Positions 1 through 6,752 of a DNA stretch of 13,984 bases are shown here, in pieces. The stretch is taken from positions 1-13,984 of the forward strand of contig CALWWO010000183.1 of NCBI GenBank assembly GCA_944385265.1, written 5' to 3'. Source of the stretch: an uncultured Oscillospiraceae bacterium (GTDB lineage Bacteria; Bacillota_A; Clostridia; Oscillospirales; Oscillospiraceae). Below the pieces are notes generated by a model that had not been told where the DNA came from, did no database searches, and saw only the letters and a list, made by a program, of their open reading frames with translations. Made by a program: the position numbers and the translations under genes. The first letter of the stretch is position 1, and each line of letters begins with the position of its first letter.

Positions 1-7
1 AATTATT

Positions 8-1096
8 ATGCCCTATAATTTCCCAGTTACGAGAACGACCCATCCGAAGCCGCGTCCGGAGGACGAGACGAAGCTCGGCTTTGCAAGATTTTTCACCGAC
101 CACATGTTCGTCATGGAATATGACGAAGGACAGGGCTGGCACGACGGACGCATCGTCCCGCACGAGCCGTTTTTGATAGAGCCGGCTTCAGCCGTGCTGC
201 ATTACGCGCAGATGATGTTTGAGGGTATGAAGGCATATCGCAGACCTGACGGCAAGATACAGCTCTTCAGACCGGACCGTAATATCGAGAGAATGAAGCA
301 TACATGCGAGCGCATGTGTATGCCGGAGATCCCGGGCGACCTCTTCCTTGCCGCTGTTACAGCAGTCGTTAAGGAAGACGCGGACTGGATCCCGTCCGCC
401 CCCGGTACGTCGCTGTACATCCGCCCGTTCATGTTCGGAGACGAGGTGTCTTTCTCCGTTCTGCCGGCAAAGCACTATAAATTCATGATAATCCTGAGCC
501 CGACAGGCTCATACTATGCCGCGAACGACGGCGGTATCACGACGACACGTATTTTCGTCGAAGACGAGTATATCCGCGCCGCTCCGGGCGGTACCGGATA
601 CGCCAAAGTCGGCGGCAACTACGGCGGCGGCATGCGCGCCTCTAAAAAGGCGATGCAGTACGACTGCAAGGACGTCCTGTGGCTTGACGCTATCGAGCAT
701 AAATACGTAGAAGAAATAGGCACGTCAAACGCCTTCTTCCGCATCAACGACGAAGTCATCACCGCTCCTCTCACAAGCGGCACGATACTGCCCGGCATAA
801 CGAGAGATTCCGTCATCCAGCTTCTCAAAAAATGGGGCGTCAAAATATCGGAGCGCAAGCTCTCTATCGACGATGTTTTCGCCGCCTCTCGCGACGGTAG
901 CCTTCAGGAGGTATTTGCCTCGGGTACTGCTGCCGTCATCTCCCCGATCGGCTGGCTCAACTTCAAGGGCGAGGATTATGAAGTCGCCGACACAAAGGTC
1001 GGTCCTATTGCCCAGAGACTTTACGACACGCTGTACGGCATCCAGACCGGCACGGTCGAAGACGATATGGGCTGGACATATCCGCTCGGATTCTAA
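8..1096 (+). CDS. ilvE: Branched-chain amino acid aminotransferase
   Basis: Cytosolic PLP enzyme (fold type IV) that exchanges the amino group between glutamate and the 2-oxo acids of leucine, isoleucine and valine, the last step of their synthesis and the first of their breakdown. The 362-residue length fits the longer (group II) bacterial/eukaryotic BCAT class. Visible landmarks are FEGMKAY near residues 71-77, the RPFMFG segment near 139-144, the PLP lysine in GYAKVGGNY (K200), EEIGTSNAFF at 235-244, and TSGTILPGITRDSV at 256-269, which forms part of the cofactor phosphate site. The C-terminal DDMGWTYPL is typical of the family. The ATG at 8 is the natural family start, but its ribosome-binding site lies beyond the window edge. 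It is followed directly by a hairpin terminator, so it is the last gene of its transcript. The family call is secure; substrate preference is inferred. Confidence 0.96.
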   Translation: MPYNFPVTRTTHPKPRPEDETKLGFARFFTDHMFVMEYDEGQGWHDGRIVPHEPFLIEPASAVLHYAQMMFEGMKAYRRPDGKIQLFRPDRNIERMKHTCERMCMPEIPGDLFLAAVTAVVKEDADWIPSAPGTSLYIRPFMFGDEVSFSVLPAKHYKFMIILSPTGSYYAANDGGITTTRIFVEDEYIRAAPGGTGYAKVGGNYGGGMRASKKAMQYDCKDVLWLDAIEHKYVEEIGTSNAFFRINDEVITAPLTSGTILPGITRDSVIQLLKKWGVKISERKLSIDDVFAASRDGSLQEVFASGTAAVISPIGWLNFKGEDYEVADTKVGPIAQRLYDTLYGIQTGTVEDDMGWTYPLGF

Positions 1097-1125
1097 AACA
1101 TCGTATACTTTAGCTTAAATATATT

Positions 1126-1163
1126 AAAACCGCCTGACATGGGAAACTCTGCCGGGCGGTTTT
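1126..1163 (+). terminator. Hairpin terminator after ilvE, copy 1 of a 38-bp repeat
   Basis: The arms AAAACCGCC (1126-1134) and GGCGGTTTT (1155-1163) pair perfectly. Pairing continues inward with G-U wobbles and two mismatches to a GAAA tetraloop at 1143-1146. The whole 38 bp therefore folds as one symmetric hairpin with an A-tract on the left and a T-tract on the right, as expected of a bidirectional intrinsic terminator. It lies 29 bp after the ilvE stop. An identical copy is at 1373-1410. Confidence 0.85.
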
Positions 1164-1372
1164 AGTCTGTCGAAAAAGTCCATGCTTTTTCGACAGAAGA
1201 GATTACGTGACGGATAGGGCTCGATTACTTACGTAAAAGTCGCCCTGTCCGTCACGAGCGGGGTCATTTTCGAGGCGCATGTCCCCGAAAATGACATAAC
1301 CTAACTTTGTTCCGTTCCCTGCGGAGAACGGAATTCTGTGAAACTTTGACTCTAAAGACCCTTTTGAGCTTC

Positions 1373-1410
1373 AAAACCGCCTGACATGGGAAACTCTGCC
1401 GGGCGGTTTT
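1373..1410 (-). terminator. Hairpin terminator for the kinase operon, copy 2 of the 38-bp repeat
   Basis: This is identical over 38 bp to 1126-1163, with arms AAAACCGCC (1373-1381) and GGCGGTTTT (1402-1410) and the same GAAA loop. On the minus strand it lies about 110 nt beyond the sensor kinase stop and ends in a T-tract, so it can end the regulator-kinase transcript. By symmetry it can also stop plus-strand transcription. Confidence 0.75.
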
Positions 1411-1460
1411 GATTTTACTTATTTTATTTGACATTTCGCGGCAATTCGTCAGCATCGGTT

Positions 1461-1499
1461 CAGCGGCATGCGGCGCATTTTTATCGTACCATGCCGCTG
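1461..1499 (-). other. 10-bp inverted repeat downstream of the sensor kinase
   Basis: CAGCGGCATG (1461-1470) pairs perfectly with 1490-1499 across a 19-nt loop. On the minus strand it starts about 20 nt after the kinase stop codon and has no following T-run. It looks like a 3' transcript-stabilising or pausing hairpin rather than an intrinsic terminator; that role is inferred. Confidence 0.5.
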
Positions 1500-1517
1500 C
1501 CGCCGAAAAAGCGCTTT

Positions 1518-2954
1518 TTAATTCTTCCACAGCGTAAGCGTGAAAATAAATTTTGTGACGCCGTCGCGGCTTGTGACGAAGATGTCCTCGTTGTGGTTGT
1601 CAAGGATCGATTTTACGATATACAGTCCAAGTCCCACGCCGTCTTTATCCATACTCCTTGATTTATCGGTTTTATGGAATCTGTCAAATATCATCGGAAG
1701 CTCATTTTCCGGGATGGTTTCACCCTCATCCTCTACAGAGACGTACGCCTTCCCCTCCTGCTTCCAGATATCTATTTTTATAACCGATCCCTCTTTTGCG
1801 AATTTTGAGGCGTTGTCGATAAGATTGTACACGACCTGCGTTATTGCATCCTTATCGCCGCGCGTTATTATCGCCTCCTCCGGGATCTGCGCCTCGACGT
1901 CCAGCCCGCGCGAGGATATCTTGGACTCCAGACTTAAAAGCGACAGGCGGACGACCTCTGTTATATCGAAGCTGCTTTTTGCTATCACGGACGCATCCGC
2001 CGACTGGAGCTGCGACATTTGGAGCATATTTCGCACGAGCCTTGACAGCCGTCTCGTTTCCGATGAGATTATCTTAAGGTAGTCGTTCTGCTTTTCATAC
2101 GGTATCGTACCGTCTATTATCCCGTCGGCAAAGCCGGTTATCGTGGTCATCGGTGTTTTAAGCTCATGTGAGACATTCGCTATAAACTCCCGCCGCAGGT
2201 TTTCAGAGCGCTCCAGCGAATCAGCCATCGCGTTGAATGCATCTGTAAGCTCGCCTATCTCGTCCGCTCTGCCGGTATCCTCTATTCGAACAGAAAAATC
2301 TCCTCTTGCAAACCTATGCGCCGCATTTGCCATCGCATTTATCGGCTTCGTTTGCTTTTTAGACGTTATGAGCGACAAAATGAACGCAAGCGACAGTACT
2401 ATGAGAGCAATGACCACGAACATCTTTGCAAACTGCAGCCACAGCTCTGCCATTGACGACGGTGCGCTTGACAGCAGAACATAGCCTATTATTTCATCGT
2501 TGAGATCAGAACGAAGCGGCAAAGCAACGGTATATCTTCTACCGGAAAATATACCGTTTAGGTCGGTTATGCGCGCAAACCCGTAACCGCTTTCTGCCGC
2601 GATCAGCACCGTATCCGGCACTGTTTTCCGCATATGGTCGCAGTTCATCTTTGTGTCCGAACATGACACTATAACGCCGCTCGGATTACAGAGCATTATA
2701 TGATATCCTGATGCATATGACATTCCCGATATCACCATGCGCAGCTCAAGTCCGCTGATTTCCCACTCCGAAGTATAAGCGGAGGTCATCCTTTCAACTT
2801 CCTCTGCCGTTTTATACAACGCATCACGCCTTTCGCTCATAAGAAAGCTGTAGCTTAGCGAGGTAAAAGCTATACCCAATATCATAAAACTTATCAGCAG
2901 TATGACGGATATCGTCATAAATGTCTGCATATAGAGATGTCTTATTTTCCGCAT
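1518..2954 (-). CDS. Membrane sensor histidine kinase (HAMP-HisKA-HATPase_c)
   Basis: Senses an extracytoplasmic signal, autophosphorylates and passes the phosphate to the response regulator encoded just upstream. The 478 residues run in this order: short cytoplasmic N-terminus, membrane helix about 13-37, extracytoplasmic sensor about 38-174, membrane helix about 175-197, HAMP about 198-250, and HisKA with H-box FIANVSHELKTPMT (phospho-acceptor His263). The N-box is NLIDNASKFA (377-386), followed by the DEGETIP segment (409-415), IFDRFHKTDKSRS, and the G-box GVGLGLYIVKSI (439-450). All catalytic elements are present. The sensor domain holds Cys89, Cys98, Cys105 and His107. The ATG at 2954 has an AGGTGGAG ribosome-binding site a few nt upstream. 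The gene lies 46 bp after the regulator and divergent from copA, so copper or redox sensing is possible, but the sequence does not prove it. Confidence 0.93.
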   Translation of the reverse strand: MRKIRHLYMQTFMTISVILLISFMILGIAFTSLSYSFLMSERRDALYKTAEEVERMTSAYTSEWEISGLELRMVISGMSYASGYHIMLCNPSGVIVSCSDTKMNCDHMRKTVPDTVLIAAESGYGFARITDLNGIFSGRRYTVALPLRSDLNDEIIGYVLLSSAPSSMAELWLQFAKMFVVIALIVLSLAFILSLITSKKQTKPINAMANAAHRFARGDFSVRIEDTGRADEIGELTDAFNAMADSLERSENLRREFIANVSHELKTPMTTITGFADGIIDGTIPYEKQNDYLKIISSETRRLSRLVRNMLQMSQLQSADASVIAKSSFDITEVVRLSLLSLESKISSRGLDVEAQIPEEAIITRGDKDAITQVVYNLIDNASKFAKEGSVIKIDIWKQEGKAYVSVEDEGETIPENELPMIFDRFHKTDKSRSMDKDGVGLGLYIVKSILDNHNEDIFVTSRDGVTKFIFTLTLWKN

Positions 2955-2985
2955 TCCAGCTCCACCTGCCTATGGGTCTGTTTTC

Positions 2986-3001
2986 AGCCCGCTTGCGGGC
3001 T
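2986..3001 (-). other. Short hairpin between regulator and kinase genes
   Basis: AGCCCG (2986-2991) and CGGGCT (2996-3001) pair around a 4-nt loop, with the last base inside the regulator stop codon. Read on the minus strand it has no T-run, so it should allow read-through into the kinase. The T-run lies on the plus strand. An intercistronic processing or stabilising stem is the simplest reading. Confidence 0.5.
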
Positions 3002-3693
3002 TATTTTTTCTCATTGAGTTCAAATTTGTAGCCGACGCCCCACACTGTTTTCAGTGACCACTGATCGCTCACATTCTCAAGCTTCTCGCGCAGACGTTTT
3101 ATATGTACGTCCACGGTTCTTGAATCGCCGAAATAATCGAAGCCCCATACCTCGTCAAGAAGCTGGTTTCTCGTATATACTCTGTTCGGCGACGACGCAA
3201 GATGGTACAAAAGCTCCATCTCCTTTGGGGGAGTATCCACCTTTTTCCCGTCCACTATAAGCTCAAAAGAGTCCATGTTTATTTCAAGCTTATCGAACAC
3301 GAGCTTTCTCTCCTTTGGCTTATCGTCCTCATCATACCGGCGCAGTACCGCCTTTATCCGCGCAAGCACCTCACGCATCTCAAACGGCTTTACGATATAA
3401 TCGTCCGCACCCATCTCAAGCCCACTGACCTTATCAAACGTCTCTCCTTTAGCGGTGAGCATGATTATCGGCGTTTTTGACGTGAGACGTATCTCATTGC
3501 AGACAGCCCATCCGTCCATAACGGGAAGCATTATATCGAGCAGTACAAGATCGGGTTTGAACCTTTCAAACTCCGAAAGCCCCTTGCCGCCGTCATACGC
3601 GTTTGAAACCTCGTATCCCTCTTTCTGAAGATACAGTCTTAAAAGCTCGGCAATATTTGTGTCGTCCTCTATCACAAGTATTTTTTTAGACAT
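3001..3693 (-). CDS. OmpR/PhoB-family response regulator
   Basis: Cytoplasmic DNA-binding partner of the downstream kinase; phosphorylation of the receiver is expected to drive dimerisation and promoter binding. The 230 residues are standard for the family. The receiver spans 1-120 with acidic residues D10 and D11, phospho-acceptor D53 in LLDIMLP, T80 and K102 in VKPF. A winged-helix Trans_reg_C domain spans about 130-227, with the recognition helix region SRTVDVHIKRLREKL (191-205) and C-terminal hairpin TVWGVGYKF. The ATG at 3693 is fixed by AGGAGG eight nt upstream; an ATG between them runs into a stop. It is the first gene of a two-gene minus-strand operon, divergent from copA over 194 bp. 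No target can be assigned from sequence; control of copA-copZ is a hypothesis from position only. Confidence 0.95.
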   Translation of the reverse strand: MSKKILVIEDDTNIAELLRLYLQKEGYEVSNAYDGGKGLSEFERFKPDLVLLDIMLPVMDGWAVCNEIRLTSKTPIIMLTAKGETFDKVSGLEMGADDYIVKPFEMREVLARIKAVLRRYDEDDKPKERKLVFDKLEINMDSFELIVDGKKVDTPPKEMELLYHLASSPNRVYTRNQLLDEVWGFDYFGDSRTVDVHIKRLREKLENVSDQWSLKTVWGVGYKFELNEKK

Positions 3694-3720
3694 TATCCAT
3701 GCCTCCTCTGCTTAAATTTT

Positions 3721-3750
3721 ATAATATAAAATAGCGCTTTATGTGATCAA
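3721..3750 (-). promoter_or_regulatory. Putative SigA promoter of the two-component operon
   Basis: On the minus strand a -35 box TTGATC (3750-3745) and a -10 box TATTAT (3726-3721) are separated by 18 nt, about 30 nt upstream of the regulator start codon. Both boxes match the consensus at four or five of six positions. Confidence 0.55.
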
Positions 3751-3825
3751 GTTACTGTTATCTAACCATAATTATATTACTATATTTTCAGTATAGGTGA
3801 ATTTTTTGTGAAAAACGATGATTTA

Positions 3826-3854
3826 TTGACTGTTTTTTGCAAAAAGTATATCAT
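3826..3854 (+). promoter_or_regulatory. Putative SigA promoter of copA-copZ
   Basis: TTGACT (3826-3831) and TATCAT (3849-3854) are separated by exactly 17 nt, and the -10 box ends 33 nt before the copA start. The spacer contains a 12-bp perfect palindrome, listed separately. I see no CopY box (TACA-NN-TGTA) in the region. Confidence 0.65.
3834..3845. promoter_or_regulatory. Perfect 12-bp palindrome inside the copA promoter spacer
   Basis: TTTTTGCAAAAA is its own reverse complement and lies entirely between the -35 and -10 boxes, where a bound repressor or a distorting activator would act. It does not match a copper operator known to me, and A/T tracts of this kind also arise by chance in promoter regions. 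Confidence 0.3.
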
Positions 3855-3887
3855 ATAAACTATATGGAGTTATTGTGAAAGGACGGT

Positions 3888-6140
3888 GTGAACTTGACCG
3901 AACAAACATATATCATTGAGGGGATGACGTGCGCCGCATGCTCAAGCTCTGTCGAGCGCGTAACGCGAAAGCTGGACGGCGTCTCCCGCAGCGATGTAAA
4001 CCTCACCACTAATAAAATGACGATCGAATATGACGAGGCAAAGGTGACGCCTGATATGATCATGGCAAAAGTCAAAAAAGCCGGCTTTGGCATATCGCTT
4101 TTCGTCCCGCCGGAGGAGAAAACAGCCGCAGCTGCGGCTCCTGAGATCGATAAAGAGGAGTTTGACCTGATAGAGCGCCGACGCAACCTTATTGGCGCCG
4201 GGATTTTCTCTGTCATTCTCTTGTACATCTCCATGGGACAGATGTTTTTCAGCTGGCTGCCTGTGCCGTCAATCATGGACATGAACGAAAGCCCGGAAAA
4301 TTTTGCGCTGACCCAGCTTCTTCTTACGATACCGATACTTTATTTCGGGCGTGCGTTTTTCATACACGGGTTTAAGGCGCTGTGGCACCTCAATCCGAAC
4401 ATGGACTCGCTTGTCGCAGTGGGCAGCAGCGCGTCTTTTATTTACAGCCTTGCCATCACTTACATGATACCTGACGACGCAAGCCTTGTCCACAGTCTTT
4501 ATTATGAATCCGCCGCTATCGTTATCACGCTCGTCATGCTTGGCAAATATTTTGAGGCGGGAAGCCGCAGAAAGACGAAAAGCGCTATCAAAAAGCTCAT
4601 AGAGCTTGCGCCGGATACCGCGCTGCTTGTTGAAGGCGATGTAGTACGCGAGGTCGCATCATCTACGCTCAAGCCCGGAGATATCGTCCTTATAAAATCA
4701 GGGCAGAAGGTACCCGCTGACGGCGTTGTAACCTCAGGATTTGCGTCTATCGACGAATCCATGCTGACCGGCGAGAGTATACCGGCGGAAAAGGACGTCG
4801 ATTCCCCTGTTACGGGCGGAAGCATTTGTACAAACGGCGCAGTATATGCTAAAATCACAAGGACGGGCAGCGATACTACGCTTTCTAAAATCATAAAGCT
4901 TGTTGAAGATGCACAGGCGAAAAAAGCGCCTATCTCCCGCCTTGCCGATAAAGTTTCCGGCATATTTGTACCGACCGTCATTGCCATCGCAATAATCGCG
5001 GCAGTCGTTTGGGCAGTCTTAGGATATGATATCTCGTTCATACTGCGCGTTTTTACGTCGGTGTTAGTTATCGCCTGCCCCTGCTCTCTCGGTCTTGCAA
5101 CGCCTACCGCTATCATGGTCGGCACGGGACTTGGCGCCTCAAACGGTATCCTGATAAGGAGCGGAGAGGCTTTAGAGACTACGCATAAAACGACGGCTGT
5201 CGTGCTTGACAAGACGGGCACTGTCACGACGGGCGAACACAGCGTTATGCGCGTCGTCCCTGTCTCGTGCTCCGTGGAGGAGCTTATAACCGTCACAGCG
5301 TCGGCTGAGGCGATGTCAGCACATCCGCTTGCCGCTGCCATCACTAAACGCGCCGGTAGCCTTCCGCTCAAACCGGTCGCCTCATTTGAAAACCTGTCCG
5401 GGCTCGGTCTTAAAGCGGAATTTGAGGACGGCACCTCCGTCACCGTCGGTAACGAGCATCTTATGCGCGATCTCGGCATCGACCTCACGGCGCAAAAGGC
5501 TGTGATAGACGATATCGCCGCAAATGGACAGACGCCGATATTCACCGCGAAAAACGGCAGTCTTCTCGGTATAATCGCCACTGCGGATACGGTAAAAGAC
5601 GGCAGCCGCGAGGCTGTTGCAAACCTCAAAAGCCTCGGCATCGACGTGTATCTGCTTACGGGAGACAGCAGCGGCGCGGCAAACGCTGTGGCAAAATCAG
5701 TCGGCATAGACAATGTGTTCGCAGAGGTTTTACCGGACGATAAAGCTTCTGTCGTCAAGGGGCTTCAGGATAAAGGCGAGATCGTCCTTATGGCAGGCGA
5801 CGGTATAAACGACGCGCCGGCTCTCGCCCAGGCGGACATCGGCATCGCGATGGGCTCCGGAAGCGACATCGCAATAGAATCAGGCGATATAGTCCTTATG
5901 CGCTCCGATCTCAACGATATCTACCGCGCCGTCCGCCTGAGCCGTCTCACGCTGCGCGATATACGCCAAAACCTGTTCTGGGCATTTTTCTACAACACTA
6001 TCGGCATCCCGATAGCTGCCGGCGTTTTATATCCCGCGTTCCATATACTGCTCAATCCGATGATCGCGGGACTCGCCATGTCGCTTAGCTCTGTCTGCGT
6101 TGTAACAAACGCTTTGAGATTAAAAACGAAAAAAATTTAA
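3888..6140 (+). CDS. copA: Copper-exporting P1B-type ATPase
   Basis: Inner-membrane pump that uses ATP to expel cytosolic Cu(I). The 750 residues hold one N-terminal HMA domain (about 5-70) with the metal site GMTCAAC (C15, C18), then an Ala-rich linker and eight predicted membrane helices. The TGES actuator motif is at 294-297, the ion-channel motif CPC at 397-399, the phosphorylation site DKTGT with D441, the P1B-specific His-Pro at 479-480, and GDGINDAP at 638-645. YN (702-703) and MSLSS (731-735) in the last two helices mark the Cu(I) subgroup. The first gene of a two-gene operon, it lies 16 bp before copZ. The GTG at 3888 has AAAGGA only 4 nt upstream, which is short. TTG at 3894 gives better spacing (10 nt) and loses only two residues, so the start is uncertain. 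Family and specificity are secure. Confidence 0.96.
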   Translation: MNLTEQTYIIEGMTCAACSSSVERVTRKLDGVSRSDVNLTTNKMTIEYDEAKVTPDMIMAKVKKAGFGISLFVPPEEKTAAAAAPEIDKEEFDLIERRRNLIGAGIFSVILLYISMGQMFFSWLPVPSIMDMNESPENFALTQLLLTIPILYFGRAFFIHGFKALWHLNPNMDSLVAVGSSASFIYSLAITYMIPDDASLVHSLYYESAAIVITLVMLGKYFEAGSRRKTKSAIKKLIELAPDTALLVEGDVVREVASSTLKPGDIVLIKSGQKVPADGVVTSGFASIDESMLTGESIPAEKDVDSPVTGGSICTNGAVYAKITRTGSDTTLSKIIKLVEDAQAKKAPISRLADKVSGIFVPTVIAIAIIAAVVWAVLGYDISFILRVFTSVLVIACPCSLGLATPTAIMVGTGLGASNGILIRSGEALETTHKTTAVVLDKTGTVTTGEHSVMRVVPVSCSVEELITVTASAEAMSAHPLAAAITKRAGSLPLKPVASFENLSGLGLKAEFEDGTSVTVGNEHLMRDLGIDLTAQKAVIDDIAANGQTPIFTAKNGSLLGIIATADTVKDGSREAVANLKSLGIDVYLLTGDSSGAANAVAKSVGIDNVFAEVLPDDKASVVKGLQDKGEIVLMAGDGINDAPALAQADIGIAMGSGSDIAIESGDIVLMRSDLNDIYRAVRLSRLTLRDIRQNLFWAFFYNTIGIPIAAGVLYPAFHILLNPMIAGLAMSLSSVCVVTNALRLKTKKI

Positions 6141-6156
6141 TGGAGGTAATTTTATT

Positions 6157-6351
6157 ATGACTGTTTTAAACGTACCCGGTATGCACTGCGATAATTGTGT
6201 AAAGAGGATCACGAACGCACTCACCGACGCTGGTCTCAACTTTACCGTGTCGCTTGAGGATAAAACCGTCTCTATCGACGGTTGCGAGAATTGCGTCAAC
6301 ACCGCAATCTCCGAACTCGACGATCTCGGCTTTGAAGCGTCTGTAAAATAA
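6157..6351 (+). CDS. copZ: Copper chaperone, small HMA-domain protein
   Basis: Small cytosolic metallochaperone expected to bind Cu(I) and deliver it to the HMA domain or channel of CopA. The 64-residue protein is a single heavy-metal-associated domain with the metal loop GMHCDNC (C11, C14) and the C-terminal LDDLGFEA strand typical of CopZ. A GGAGGT site nine nt before the ATG at 6157 supports the start. It follows copA by 16 bp and is closed by a strong terminator, so it shares the copA transcript. One oddity is a second CxxC, GCENC (C43, C46), at the start of the second helix, where CopZ proteins usually have no cysteine pair. It may bind another copper or mediate dimers; that is inference. 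The other known source of such genes, a mercury-binding MerP-like role, is unlikely in this context. Confidence 0.93.
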   Translation: MTVLNVPGMHCDNCVKRITNALTDAGLNFTVSLEDKTVSIDGCENCVNTAISELDDLGFEASVK

Positions 6352-6365
6352 CTGCAAAAGTGCAG
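6352..6365 (+). other. Small hairpin directly after copZ
   Basis: CTGCA (6352-6356) and TGCAG (6361-6365) form a 5-bp stem with an AAAG loop starting at the base after the copZ stop codon and abutting the terminator A-tract. It may stack on the terminator; no further role is evident. Confidence 0.4.
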
Positions 6366-6397
6366 AAAAACCTCCGGCTGCTTGCCGGAGGTTTTTT
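6366..6397 (+). terminator. Strong intrinsic terminator of copA-copZ
   Basis: CCTCCGGC (6371-6378) pairs perfectly with GCCGGAGG (6384-6391) around a 5-nt loop. The stem is extended by A5/T5 and followed by a T6 run (6392-6397). It begins 14 nt after the copZ stop and ends the copper operon. Confidence 0.95.
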
Positions 6398-6752
6398 GCT
6401 GCCCTCAGAGCTTTAAATGCGCAAGATCGAGGCGTTGCGGCTTATATGGTCCCCTTGTCATAAACACGGGATACCGCGGCTATATCGCCGGCTGAAGTTT
6501 TCGCGCATGGATCGTGCCGCGCCAAATAACGCGGCGTTAAAAAACATATTGCGCCGCAGCCTTGATTTTTTAAGCGCAATCCGTCCGCACCCGCGATACG
6601 CGGTTTGCGCCGTTTTTGTGACATGCCCTCATTATTCTTCCAGGCGCGGCATATATTTTACCGTCAGCGCCTTGCTTTTATCGGCTATACAGTTTTTTAC
6701 AGCGCGAAAAAACTCCAGGCGCGCAGCCACAGCTTGAAAGAGGGTATTATTT
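6398..6752. other. 355-bp region without a convincing gene before spmA
   Basis: Open frames exist on both strands (6417-6737 plus; 6624-6442 minus), but neither has a ribosome-binding site or a recognisable motif, and their residue make-up (Arg/Cys/Ala/Phe-rich) is that of non-coding sequence. I find no tRNA, riboswitch or clear terminator. A GCGGCG/CGCCGC pair near 6531-6575 could form a weak stem. The promoter of spmA presumably lies here; I could not fit a SigE- or SigG-type promoter with correct spacing. CTATACAGT at 6685-6693 resembles a sporulation -10 box, but no matching -35 sits at the right distance. Confidence 0.5.

Larger units (their letters stand above)
1126..1410. repeat. Cluster of six tightly packed stem-loops between identical 38-bp ends
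   Basis: Nearly the whole interval is inverted repeat. After the first 38-bp hairpin come: stem A (1166-1178 with 1185-1197, 13 bp, loop of 6); stem B (1206-1220 with 1242-1256, 15 pairs including one G-U, loop of 21 holding the palindrome TTACGTAA); stem C (1263-1272 with 1286-1295, 10 bp, loop of 13); stem D (1310-1317 with 1326-1333, 8 bp, loop of 8); and finally the second 38-bp hairpin at 1373-1410. Spacers between stems from the first hairpin to D are only 2 to 14 nt. No convincing gene crosses it: a minus-strand reading frame at 1264-1530 lacks family features and overlaps the kinase 3' end. I do not recognise the element. It could be an interspersed repeat of the host genome, a structured RNA or stacked terminators. 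Confidence 0.7.

Noticed and set aside
1264..1530. Minus-strand 88-codon frame across the hairpin cluster
   Set aside because: It overlaps the kinase 3' end, runs through the inverted repeats and has no recognisable motif. It is better explained as a chance frame through a repeat.
1716..1727. Kinase ATP-site G1 motif reads DEGETI rather than DxGxGI
   Set aside because: This form is common among clostridial kinases with the IFDRFHKTDKSRS segment, so it is not a sign of inactivity.
3694..3887. CopY-type operator upstream of copA
   Set aside because: No TACA-NN-TGTA box is present on either strand.
4502..5758. Long minus-strand frame of 418 codons inside copA
   Set aside because: It lies wholly within the clearly coding copA gene; the Ser/Thr/Ala/Ile-rich product is the usual shadow of GC-rich third positions.
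6649..6693. SigE-type sporulation promoter before spmA
   Set aside because: GCATATATT (6649-6657) and CTATACAGT (6685-6693) resemble the two boxes but are about 28 nt apart, roughly twice the required spacing.
6417..6737. 106-codon plus-strand frame upstream of spmA
   Set aside because: No ribosome-binding site, no motif and an Arg/Ala/Phe-rich composition typical of untranslated sequence.
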